Position numbers and translations under genes: made by a program
The notes under the pieces: model-generated
The model's input: only the letters and a program-made list of their open reading frames with translations
Told to the model about the DNA's origin: nothing
Database searches by the model: none
Shown here: one piece after another, positions 23,305-30,302 of the stretch
Layout: each line of letters begins with the position of its first letter
Position numbering within the stretch: the first letter of the stretch is position 1
Source: Actinomycetota bacterium
GTDB lineage: Bacteria; Actinomycetota; Acidimicrobiia; Acidimicrobiales; Ilumatobacteraceae
Reading direction: 5' to 3'
Length of the DNA stretch: 41,380 nt
Assembly (NCBI GenBank): GCA_009702755.1
Contig: WLHL01000011.1
Span: 1-41,380, forward strand

Positions 23305-24127
23305 GGTCGGGGCCAACCACAATCTCGCCAGAGAAGTGTTCAGCAGCCATTGCACGCCACTCTTCTTCTTGTCCTGGCTGAATCGCAGGAACAAAGTGAG
23401 TGAGCAACAAGGTTTTTACATTGCACTTCGCAGCTGTCTGGCCTGCTTGTTGCACTGTCGAGTGATAATCAAGAATGTCGAGGAAACGGTCGCCTGTGGG
23501 GACAAGCGGAGCAAATGTGCGCACCAAGTCTTCACGAAGAACTGTCTGCACATAGACATCGGCGTCTTTGCACATGTCGTACAGGCCTTCACACGGAATG
23601 GTGTCGCCTGCAAGTGCTGCAACAACGCCTTCGTGCTCGATGCGGAAACCAACTGTGGGTGCAACAGGACGGTGATCAGTTGCATGGACAGAAATCGCGA
23701 CATCACCGATGCTGAATGTTTCACCAGCTTCAACTTCGCGGACATCAACCTTCATGCCACCAGCAGCGCGCAGATCGTCGTGATGATCGAGACGGTACGT
23801 CTCGTCTTGCGTCAACATCGAAAGAATTCCGTCGACCATCCTCTTGGTGCCCTTGGGGCCATAGATGGGGAGCGCAGTCGCAGCCGGAGTGGAGATCCAA
23901 CGTGTGGTGATGATGTCGTTGAGATCACAGATGTGGTCGCTGTGGAGATGCGTGAGGAAAACGGCTGCGATGAATGGTGGAGGACACCCTGCGCCCACGA
24001 GACGCATGATCACGCCACGACCAGCGTCAACAACAATGTTTTGGCCGCCGGCCTGCACAAGTGTGGATGGCCCAGCACATGTTGCACTAGGGAGTGGGCT
24101 GCCGGTTCCGAGCAAGGTGATCTTCAT
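23285..24127 (-). CDS. MBL-fold metallo-hydrolase (RNase Z-like)
   Basis: 280 residues. MKITLLGTGSPLPSATCAGPSTLV and FLTHLHSDHICDLNDI give the beta-lactamase-type metal site (H60, H62, D64, H65); further ligands are in ATDHRPV, LAGDT and LLLTHFVPA. The N-terminal GTGSPLPS is typical of RNase Z / arylsulfatase-type MBL proteins, but the tRNA-binding arm is not evident, so a small-molecule ester or sulfate hydrolase is as likely. TAGGTT lies 6 nt before the ATG. Tail-to-tail overlap with the EamA gene. Confidence 0.85.
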   Translation of the reverse strand: MKITLLGTGSPLPSATCAGPSTLVQAGGQNIVVDAGRGVIMRLVGAGCPPPFIAAVFLTHLHSDHICDLNDIITTRWISTPAATALPIYGPKGTKRMVDGILSMLTQDETYRLDHHDDLRAAGGMKVDVREVEAGETFSIGDVAISVHATDHRPVAPTVGFRIEHEGVVAALAGDTIPCEGLYDMCKDADVYVQTVLREDLVRTFAPLVPTGDRFLDILDYHSTVQQAGQTAAKCNVKTLLLTHFVPAIQPGQEEEWRAMAAEHFSGEIVVGPDLTFVEK

Positions 24128-24189
24128 AGAAGCAACCTAACTCTGAACAGTGGTGGGTGACGGGAACACGGATTATTCAATCCGCAGTA

Positions 24190-24741
24190 TCAGCGTCCTT
24201 TTGGCTTGAACAGCTCTCGAATCATTGGTTCGAAGTGTGACAACGGTGCGCTCTTGTAATCAGCATCGAATGCAGGGGAGTCGTACTTTGCGCAGAACTC
24301 TTCGGTGTATTCGAAGTATGGATTGCCGCGGAATTGCTCGCGTGCGTTCTTGTCGAGGCCGATGTGATCCCAGAAGTAATACCCCTGGAAGATGCCGTGA
24401 TGCTTGACCATCCACCAATTGGCTTCTGAGACGAACGGCTTCAAGATGCCTGCTGCGATGTCAGGGTGATTGAACGGCGCAAGGTTGTCACCAATGTCGT
24501 GAATCAGAGAGCACATGATGTATTCAGCATCGCGACCATCGGCTTCTGCACGTGTGGCAGTTTGCAGGCAGTGCTCAAGACGATTGACAGGGAAGCCACC
24601 TTGATCCAACTCAAGCATCTGCAATTGCTCGATCACTCGGTCAGCAACCATGGATTGCGTCTCTTGCAGACACACCATGATGTTTTGCCATTCTTCCTTT
24701 GTGGATTCCTGGAATGACTTGAATGTTGCGCGCTCTGCCAT
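24190..24741 (-). CDS. HD-domain protein, PhnZ-like oxygenase group candidate
   Basis: 183 residues: GGFPVNRLEHCLQTATRAEADGRDAEYIMCSLIHDIGDN then FNHPDIAAGIL and MVKHHGIFQGYYF. Metal ligands would be H57, H81-D82, H92, H114/H115 and D154 or D159, the H-HD-H-H-D order of HD di-iron proteins. The preceding LEHCLQTA resembles PhnZ/TmpB-type mixed-valence oxygenases rather than phosphohydrolases, although the substrate is unknown. A GAGGGGG site lies 4-5 nt before the ATG. No phosphonate genes are next to it. Downstream of ldt on the same strand. Confidence 0.75.
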   Translation of the reverse strand: MAERATFKSFQESTKEEWQNIMVCLQETQSMVADRVIEQLQMLELDQGGFPVNRLEHCLQTATRAEADGRDAEYIMCSLIHDIGDNLAPFNHPDIAAGILKPFVSEANWWMVKHHGIFQGYYFWDHIGLDKNAREQFRGNPYFEYTEEFCAKYDSPAFDADYKSAPLSHFEPMIRELFKPKGR

Positions 24742-24789
24742 GGTTCCCCCTCGTGGATAAGGAAAAACTACTACTGGAAAGAGGGAATG

Positions 24790-25392
24790 TCAGCCCCGAG
24801 TGCGAACAACGGCGACGACGGCGCCAATCTTCATGTTTTCAAAGACCCATTTGGCGTCGGTAACTCGCATGCGAATGCAGCCATGCGAAACAGGGGCGAC
24901 TCCGAGCGGGGTGTAGAAGGGCACCTCGCCGTTCTTGGTCACCTTGTAGGGGATGCCATGGAACCCAATGTTTCCACCTTCGCGACCCTTGGTGAATCGC
25001 GTCATGAACTTCATGCGCTCCCGGGGATTCGGGGCGTAGAAGGTCTGGGCGGATTTTGAGAAAACTTTGAATGTGCCAACAGGAGTTTGATCATCAGAAC
25101 CAGTGGAAACAGGAAGTGTGGCGATGAGTCGGCGACTTGACGTATAGAAGTAAGCACGCTGTTCGCTTAACACGATGCGAGAAAATGCAATGTTGATGCG
25201 ACGTTTCTGCGGACGCGACACCGGCGGCAAGGTCGATGTTGTCGAAGTGGCAATGGTCGACTCGACAGTGGTATCGACGGGAAGAGTTGTGTCGGGCGTG
25301 GTGTCGCCAGTTCCTTCAGCGTTGACGGGCATCGCAGGCACAAGAGTGCACAGGGCGGTGACAGCAACAGCGATTCGGAGGGGACGAAACAT
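24790..25392 (-). CDS. Exported L,D-transpeptidase (YkuD)
   Basis: 200 residues: signal peptide (PLRIAVAVTALCTLVPAMPVNA), a Thr/Ser-rich linker (about 30-60), then a YkuD domain: INIAFSRIVLSEQRAYFYTSSRRLIATLPVSTG, TPVGTFKVFSK, GFHGIPYK and the catalytic SHGCIRMRVTDAKWVFE (Cys about 172 with His170). It should make 3-3 cross-links in peptidoglycan or attach proteins to it, in the cell wall. TAATCT lies 9 nt before the ATG, after two palindromes (25407-25434). Confidence 0.9.
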   Translation of the reverse strand: MFRPLRIAVAVTALCTLVPAMPVNAEGTGDTTPDTTLPVDTTVESTIATSTTSTLPPVSRPQKRRINIAFSRIVLSEQRAYFYTSSRRLIATLPVSTGSDDQTPVGTFKVFSKSAQTFYAPNPRERMKFMTRFTKGREGGNIGFHGIPYKVTKNGEVPFYTPLGVAPVSHGCIRMRVTDAKWVFENMKIGAVVAVVRTRG

Positions 25393-25406
25393 GATGATGA
25401 GAGATT

Positions 25407-25434
25407 AATAGCGCTATTGACCCATAAGGGGTCA
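25407..25434. promoter_or_regulatory. Two adjacent palindromes upstream of ldt
   Basis: AATAGCGCTATT (25407-25418) is a perfect 12-bp dyad touching the putative -10 of the transpeptidase gene. TGACCC-ATAAG-GGGTCA (25418-25434) is a perfect 6-bp-arm hairpin that starts within a few bases of the sufU stop. They may be an operator and a weak terminator. Confidence 0.4.
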
Positions 25435-25438
25435 TGCC

Positions 25439-25879
25439 CTATTCAGCAGCGATATCGAGTGCTTCGGCCAGTGTGTTCCAAGAAAGAACTGCACACTTGA
25501 TGCGTACAGGGAACTTCACAACGCCTTGCAATGCTTCAAGATCTCCGAGTGGTGCAGATGTATCGGGCTGTTCGCCTTCTTCGATGGACATCATGTGCTT
25601 GAAGCGACTGATGAGAGCACGCACTTCCGCAATCGGCTTGCCCTTGATTGCAGCGCTCATCATTGATCCTGAGCTTTGGCTGATGGAGCAACCCTGTCCG
25701 CTGATCTTGATGTCGGCAACGATGTCGTTTTCAACAGAGATGAAAACTTCAATCTCGTCACCGCACAATGGGTTATGACCTTCGGCGCGCACTGCAGGTG
25801 GTTCAAGAGAGCCACGGTTACGTGGGCTCTTGTAATGATCAAGAATGATTTCGCGGTAGAGGTCTTCGAGGCCGGGCAT
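25439..25879 (-). CDS. sufU: SufU iron-sulfur assembly sulfur-transfer protein
   Basis: 146 residues: LEDLYREIILDHYKSPRNRGSLEP, NPLCGDEIEVFI, GQGCSISQSSGSMM and FPVRIKCAVLSWNTL. Zinc/sulfur ligands Cys39, Asp41, Cys64 and Cys129 are in place, and the insertion before the last Cys (EEGEQPDTSAPLGDLEAL) distinguishes SufU from IscU. It accepts persulfide sulfur from SufS in the cytosol. It is third in the sufC-sufS-sufU order, 29 bp after sufS. Confidence 0.92.
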   Translation of the reverse strand: MPGLEDLYREIILDHYKSPRNRGSLEPPAVRAEGHNPLCGDEIEVFISVENDIVADIKISGQGCSISQSSGSMMSAAIKGKPIAEVRALISRFKHMMSIEEGEQPDTSAPLGDLEALQGVVKFPVRIKCAVLSWNTLAEALDIAAE

Positions 25880-25908
25880 GGTGTGTCTCCGTGTCTAGAA
25901 CTATGAGG

Positions 25909-27141
25909 CTAGAGGGTGAAGAAGTCGCCCGCGGCGGATAACGCGTCGCAAAGGGCATCAACTTCGTGGTTGGTGTTGTACAGATAGAAACTGGCACGCA
26001 CAGTGGCATTGGACCCGAGAAGGCGCATGAGGGGCTTGGCGCAATGGTGTCCTGCTCGAACACAGACATTTGTTTGGTCGAGGACTTGGCTCACGTCGTG
26101 AGGATGAACGTCCTTGTACGCAAAGCTGATGGTGGCGCCGCGAACGGATACGTCTCGGCTGCCGTGAATCACGATGTCGTCACCAAAGCGAGAAGTCAGT
26201 GTGTTGAGTGCGTAGGTGGTGATGTCGATTTCGTGCTGGCGGATGTTCTCCATGCCCACTGCGGTGAGATAGTCGACAGCAGCACCGAGTCCGACTGCTT
26301 CGATGATGGGTTGTGTTCCCGCCTCAAACTTTGCAGGTAATTCAGCACAGGTAAATCCATCAAGGCGCACATCGGAAATCATGTTGCCGCCGCCAAGGAA
26401 TGGTGGCATTGCATCGAGAAGTTCTTCGCGTCCCCACAACATGCCAATGCCAGTGGGGCCGACCATCTTGTGGCTACTGAATGCAAGGAAGTCAGCACCG
26501 AGCGCTTGAACATCGGTGACCATGTGTGGCACTGATTGGCAACCATCAACAATTGCGATTGCACCATGACGATGTGCTGCGGCAACGAGTTCTGCGACTG
26601 GGTTGATTGTTCCGAGAACATTGGACATTGCGGTGAAAGAAAATGCCTTTGCACCCGTGAGCAATGTGTCTAGGTCGGTGAGATCAAGAAGGCCGTCGTT
26701 TGTGAGCGGAACCCAACGAATGGTGAAGCCATGCTCTGCAGCCAGCATTTGCCACGGAACAATGTTGGCGTGGTGTTCCATGTGTGTGAGGAGAACAACA
26801 TCGCCCTTGTTGAGATTCGCTGAACCCCATGCACGGGCAACAAGGTTGAGTGCTTCGGTGGCGTTCTTAGTGAAGACAACTTCGTGAGCATGGCGAGCAT
26901 TGATGAACGTTGCAACTTTTGCGCGTGCACCTTCATACAGGTCAGTTGCATGGGCTGCCATCTGATACGCGCTGCGGTTGGTGGGGCTGTATGCATGCGA
27001 CATGAAGTCGCTCATTGCATCAATGACTGCTAACGGCTTCTGAGAAGAGTTTGCGGAGTCGAGGTACACCAGTGGCTTGTCGTTAATGACTTCTGCCAGA
27101 ACAGGAAAGTCATTGCGAAGCTTTTGAACGTCGTAACTCAC
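25909..27141 (-). CDS. sufS: SufS cysteine desulfurase
   Basis: 410 residues, the usual length. PLP-Lys is K225 in FSSHKMVGPTGIG; the active Cys is C367 in VRAGHHCAKPLM; YLDSANSSQKP, THMEHHANIVPW and IVDGCQSVPHM are other conserved segments. It removes sulfur from L-cysteine and passes it to SufU. The ATG is 5 bp after the sufC stop codon, so the two are one transcript. Confidence 0.95.
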   Translation of the reverse strand: MSYDVQKLRNDFPVLAEVINDKPLVYLDSANSSQKPLAVIDAMSDFMSHAYSPTNRSAYQMAAHATDLYEGARAKVATFINARHAHEVVFTKNATEALNLVARAWGSANLNKGDVVLLTHMEHHANIVPWQMLAAEHGFTIRWVPLTNDGLLDLTDLDTLLTGAKAFSFTAMSNVLGTINPVAELVAAAHRHGAIAIVDGCQSVPHMVTDVQALGADFLAFSSHKMVGPTGIGMLWGREELLDAMPPFLGGGNMISDVRLDGFTCAELPAKFEAGTQPIIEAVGLGAAVDYLTAVGMENIRQHEIDITTYALNTLTSRFGDDIVIHGSRDVSVRGATISFAYKDVHPHDVSQVLDQTNVCVRAGHHCAKPLMRLLGSNATVRASFYLYNTNHEVDALCDALSAAGDFFTL

Positions 27142-27146
27142 AACAC

Positions 27147-27908
27147 TTAGGCCTTGTATGCCTCGTAGCCGTTCTTTTCCAGCTCTGCTGCAAGCTCCAT
27201 ACCGCCGGACTTCACGATGCGACCATCAATCATGATGTGCACGTGGTCGGGCTGTAATTCGTCAAGAAGGCGTTGGTAGTGCGTGATGAGGAGGATGCCC
27301 AGGTTCGGACGGTCAACTCGTACTTCACGGATACCTTTCGCAACAATGCGCAATGCGTCAATGTCGAGGCCAGAGTCGGTCTCGTCGAGAACCGCGAACT
27401 CTGGTTCGAGCAATGCCATCTGCATGATCTCGTTGCGCTTCTTTTCTCCACCGGAGAAACCTTCGTTGAGGTAACGGTCAACGAAAGAAGAATCCATTCC
27501 GAGGCGCTTCATCCAGTCCATTGCAGACAAGCGAAGTTCAAGAACAGAGAGGTCGATGCCTTTGCGCGCAGATAATGCCTGGCGAAGGAATTGGATGACC
27601 GAGACACCAGCAATTTCTTGCGGGTACTGGAAGGCGAGGAACATGCCGGCCTTGGCACGCACGTCTGTTGTCCAGTCAGTGATGTTCTCGTCATTCAGGA
27701 AGATGTCGCCCGAGGTGACTTCATACTCGGGGGAAGCCAAGAGGGTGCTGGCAAGAGTGGACTTGCCACAGCCATTGGGCCCCATGATTGCGTGGACTTC
27801 ACCAGCAGCCACCTTGAGAGAGAGGCCGCGCAAAATGTCGTCTGCGGACTCACCATCGTCAGTAACGGGGCGGGCGTGGAGGTTCTCGATGCGGAAAAGT
27901 TCGCTCAC
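27147..27908 (-). CDS. sufC: SufC Fe-S assembly ATPase
   Basis: 253 residues: Walker A GPNGCGKS (43-50), Q-loop FLAFQYPQEI, ABC signature FSGGEKKRNEIMQM and Walker B FAVLDETDSGLDIDAL, with H-loop LLITHYQRLL. This is a standard SufC that works with the SufB-SufD scaffold. The start is GTG 27908, 6 nt after TAGACT (27915-27920), so leaderless. sufB and sufD, normally just upstream, are not here: the upstream neighbour is a desaturase. Confidence 0.93.
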   Translation of the reverse strand: MSELFRIENLHARPVTDDGESADDILRGLSLKVAAGEVHAIMGPNGCGKSTLASTLLASPEYEVTSGDIFLNDENITDWTTDVRAKAGMFLAFQYPQEIAGVSVIQFLRQALSARKGIDLSVLELRLSAMDWMKRLGMDSSFVDRYLNEGFSGGEKKRNEIMQMALLEPEFAVLDETDSGLDIDALRIVAKGIREVRVDRPNLGILLITHYQRLLDELQPDHVHIMIDGRIVKSGGMELAAELEKNGYEAYKA

Positions 27909-27938
27909 AAGCCCAGTCTATTAGGGCGGGGGGAATTA

Positions 27939-27956
27939 CCACTATGGGCGTAGTGG
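27939..27956. terminator. Hairpin after second desaturase gene
   Basis: CCACTA-TGGGCG-TAGTGG is a perfect 6-bp stem, a few bases after the stop codon of the desaturase (minus) and upstream of the sufC promoter. It may end the desaturase transcript; no T-run follows. Confidence 0.4.
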
Positions 27957-27959
27957 AAA

Positions 27960-28895
27960 CTAGGCCGGGGAGGACAGTGACTTCCATAACGCCAGGTACG
28001 AGGGGTACTCAAGAGCGTCGTCGAGATAGTTGGCCTCATGAAGGAGGCGGTGGTACTCCTTGAGATGACGGAAGGGAACTCCGGCATCAACGTGGTGAGC
28101 CATGTGGAATCCGATGCTGTACGGCACCAAGAAAAATCGGGCACCCCAATGCTGAGCAACCGAGTGAGTGGTGAAGCGACGGTCATCGTCTTCGCGTAGA
28201 CCGCCATGTTCGGCGATGGAACGCAAACGGTTGATGACACGCCAGACGGTGAGGTACGGCGCCACCCACATCACGGGGTACATCCACCAGTAACCAGCGA
28301 GGGTGAATGCAGCTGCGATTGCTACTTGTACGCCGATCATCTTCCAGAGGGTGTGTCGTACGCGAGCGTCAGTCGAGAGCAGATTTCTGAATTGATTGCG
28401 CAACAGTTTGTAACCCGTTTGGCCTGTGGCATCACGAATGAGTTTGCGACGCAAGCTGGCACGTGAGACGGGGTAGTTCGCGTACAGCGGAATATCTGGT
28501 TCGTTTGGTCCGAACTCACGCTTATGGTGTGCCATGTGCACGCGGCGATACGCCTGTGTGCTTGTCATCACGAAGTAACCAAGAATCCAATTGCCCACAA
28601 AGTCGTTGATTGCTTTATTGGAGAACAACAAACGATGTGCAGCTTCATGCATGAGAGAAGCAAACTGTGCATGGGCACGGCCCATGAGAAGAAACGCGAT
28701 GATCCAACTAACGAGATGGTTCAGTTGAGCTGCTGCGACGAGAATGAGAATGTTCTGTCCAAACAACCACACCGTCGACCACGCGTTTTTGTAGGACGGA
28801 ATTGCGCGTAAACGTGCGCGATCATTGTGTGAGAGTCGACCATCGACAGTTATGTGCTCAGTGGCGTGCGCGACGGGTACTACCTCGGGTGCCAT
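27960..28895 (-). CDS. Membrane fatty acid desaturase-like protein
   Basis: 311 residues: His boxes HEAAH (83-87), HMAHH (120-124) and HMAHH (264-268), with NEPDIPLY after the second. These are the di-iron ligands of PF00487. Hydrophobic helices lie about 43-72, 100-112, 186-218. ATG 28895 starts 19 bp after the MBL gene stop, on the same strand; earlier in-frame ATGs overlap that gene. Little similarity to the desaturase at 711-1703, so they are separate subfamilies. Substrate unknown. Confidence 0.85.
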   Translation of the reverse strand: MAPEVVPVAHATEHITVDGRLSHNDRARLRAIPSYKNAWSTVWLFGQNILILVAAAQLNHLVSWIIAFLLMGRAHAQFASLMHEAAHRLLFSNKAINDFVGNWILGYFVMTSTQAYRRVHMAHHKREFGPNEPDIPLYANYPVSRASLRRKLIRDATGQTGYKLLRNQFRNLLSTDARVRHTLWKMIGVQVAIAAAFTLAGYWWMYPVMWVAPYLTVWRVINRLRSIAEHGGLREDDDRRFTTHSVAQHWGARFFLVPYSIGFHMAHHVDAGVPFRHLKEYHRLLHEANYLDDALEYPSYLALWKSLSSPA

Positions 28896-28914
28896 TGCGC
28901 CAAGAAAAGCTGAA

Positions 28915-29541
28915 CTACCAGCCACGTTCGATCCATTCATTGAGGTGTGGACGTTCGACAGAGATGGTGGTGTCCACGCCATGTCCTGGAAGGACAACAG
29001 TGTTGCCAGGGAATGTGAACAACCGTGTATCGAGAGACTCGATGATTGTTTCAAAGCTGCTGCCAGGAAAGTGCGTTGCGCCAGGGCCGCCAGGAAACAG
29101 TGTGTCGCCAGTAAACAGCAGCGGCGCATCATGCACTTTGAAGGAAACGGAACCAGGAGTGTGTCCTGGGTTATGAATTGCTTCTAAACGCAACTTGCCC
29201 ACTTCAAAGATTTGCGTGTCGCTAATGAAAACGTCGTAGCCAACGTCCTTGAGCATCTCGGCATCTTCGTCCATCACTGCAACTTCGTACCCAGCTTCGC
29301 GCATTGCGGGGACAGCTTGAATGTGGTCGTGATGTCCGTGTGTTTCAAGCACGCGGCGCACGCCTAATGCTGTGCAGAGTTCGAGAAGACGTTCGTGCTC
29401 ATTTGCTGCATCGATGAGAACGGCATCGCCCGTATGTTTGCAGCGCACGATGAACACATTGTTGGCATAGGAACCGACAACAACACGATGGACTTCGAGA
29501 TTGTGATCGAAGTAGTGCAATGTTCCTAGTGGCGACGCCAT
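28915..29541 (-). CDS. MBL-fold hydrolase (glyoxalase II-like)
   Basis: 208 residues: VLETHGHHDHIQAVPAM is the HxHxDH metal site, followed by IHNPGHTPGSVSFKV, LLFTGDTLFPGGPG and VVLPGHGVDTTI. This is the glyoxalase-II-like branch. Possible substrates: acyl-thioesters of mycothiol or a polyketide. ATG 29541 lies 4 bp after the vapC stop, with GAGGA ahead of it, so it may be transcribed with vapBC. Confidence 0.85.
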   Translation of the reverse strand: MASPLGTLHYFDHNLEVHRVVVGSYANNVFIVRCKHTGDAVLIDAANEHERLLELCTALGVRRVLETHGHHDHIQAVPAMREAGYEVAVMDEDAEMLKDVGYDVFISDTQIFEVGKLRLEAIHNPGHTPGSVSFKVHDAPLLFTGDTLFPGGPGATHFPGSSFETIIESLDTRLFTFPGNTVVLPGHGVDTTISVERPHLNEWIERGW

Positions 29542-29545
29542 GTCC

Positions 29546-29950
29546 TCAGCCTGACACAACTTCGAAACCCAGCGATAGTGCGACGGGAATCTGGGCTGCA
29601 TCGAAGGTGACGAATTGAACGGGCTGTGGCAAACGTGCAGCTGCGGCTAGATGCATTGCGGTGGACATACCGACGGGCTGTTCTTGACAGAGCATGGTGG
29701 CCTCATCGAGCAGTGCTTGGTCGAGGGGGACAACATGGAGAAAATCCCACGTGTGGCGCAGCATGTCTTCAAGATGACGAATCAGTACTGCTTCGTCAGT
29801 GAGACGTGAAGCAGCGGCGATTGCTTCGCCAAGCCCAATGGCGCACGCGGTCCAGGTGGTGTCACTTTCGAGTGCTTCACGAACGATGGCGCCCGAGGGT
29901 CCTTCAATATGGAGTGAGAGCAAAGCGCTGGCATCAAGAAAGACGGTCAT
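29546..29950 (-). CDS. vapC: VapC-like PIN-domain toxin with altered active site
   Basis: 134 residues: MTVFLDASALLSLHIEG (Asp6), AIGLGEAIAA (Glu42), then LCQEQPVGMSTAMHLAAAARL and VTFDAAQIPVA (Asp117). PIN ribonucleases use three or four acidic residues; the third, usually in a DALHLAAA motif, is Thr97 here (STAMHLAAA). The protein may be catalytically weak, or another residue may compensate. It overlaps the antitoxin gene by 4 bp (ATGA), the usual toxin-antitoxin arrangement. Confidence 0.8.
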   Translation of the reverse strand: MTVFLDASALLSLHIEGPSGAIVREALESDTTWTACAIGLGEAIAAASRLTDEAVLIRHLEDMLRHTWDFLHVVPLDQALLDEATMLCQEQPVGMSTAMHLAAAARLPQPVQFVTFDAAQIPVALSLGFEVVSG

Positions 29951-30222
29951 GAGCGCACCTGGTTCAAGGCGCGGTCAACGCGAGCGCCCGATGAGAGAAG
30001 CAGGGGGTCATCGGGGATCCAGTCGCCTCGCCGGCGCGGTGGTGCCACGGCACCACGGGCAATGAGGTCGGCCATCGTCGCTCCACCCATGTCGGCAGAC
30101 ATCTGAGACAGCTGTGCCACGGGGGCGCCGTCCACCGTGATGATGACGCGTTCCCCGTGTTGAGCCCGCCGTATGTATGTGGCAAGGGCAGATCTGAATT
30201 CGCGCATTCCGACAAAGGCCAT
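29947..30222 (-). CDS. vapB: Phd/YefM-type antitoxin
   Basis: 91 residues. MAFVGMREFRSALATYIRRAQHGERVIITVDGAPVAQLSQM is the Phd/YefM DNA-binding fold; the acidic/hydrophobic tail is the toxin-binding part. TAGGCT (30229-30234 on the minus strand) lies 6 nt before the ATG. A palindrome upstream covers the -35. First gene of a vapBC-type operon. Confidence 0.85.
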   Translation of the reverse strand: MAFVGMREFRSALATYIRRAQHGERVIITVDGAPVAQLSQMSADMGGATMADLIARGAVAPPRRRGDWIPDDPLLLSSGARVDRALNQVRS

Positions 30223-30238
30223 AAGGTGAGCCTACAAG

Positions 30239-30260
30239 ATGTGTACACGGGTGTACACAT
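30239..30260. promoter_or_regulatory. vapBC operator: doubled GTGTACAC palindrome
   Basis: Two perfect GTGTACAC octamers (30241-30248 and 30251-30258) separated by GG, flanked by AT on both sides; apart from the two central bases the whole 22-bp element is symmetric. The right octamer contains TGTACA, 17 bp upstream of the -10 TAGGCT, so binding here would block the -35. Two sites are consistent with dimer-pair binding by the antitoxin. Confidence 0.75.
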
Positions 30261-30302
30261 ACGGAGTGGCGCAGCCAAGAACTGCTGGGTCAGAATGGCG
30301 TC

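Noticed and set aside
23249-24160. 303-codon plus-strand frame opposite the MBL hydrolase
   Set aside because: The minus-strand product has a full MBL metal site; the plus-strand one has no recognisable feature.
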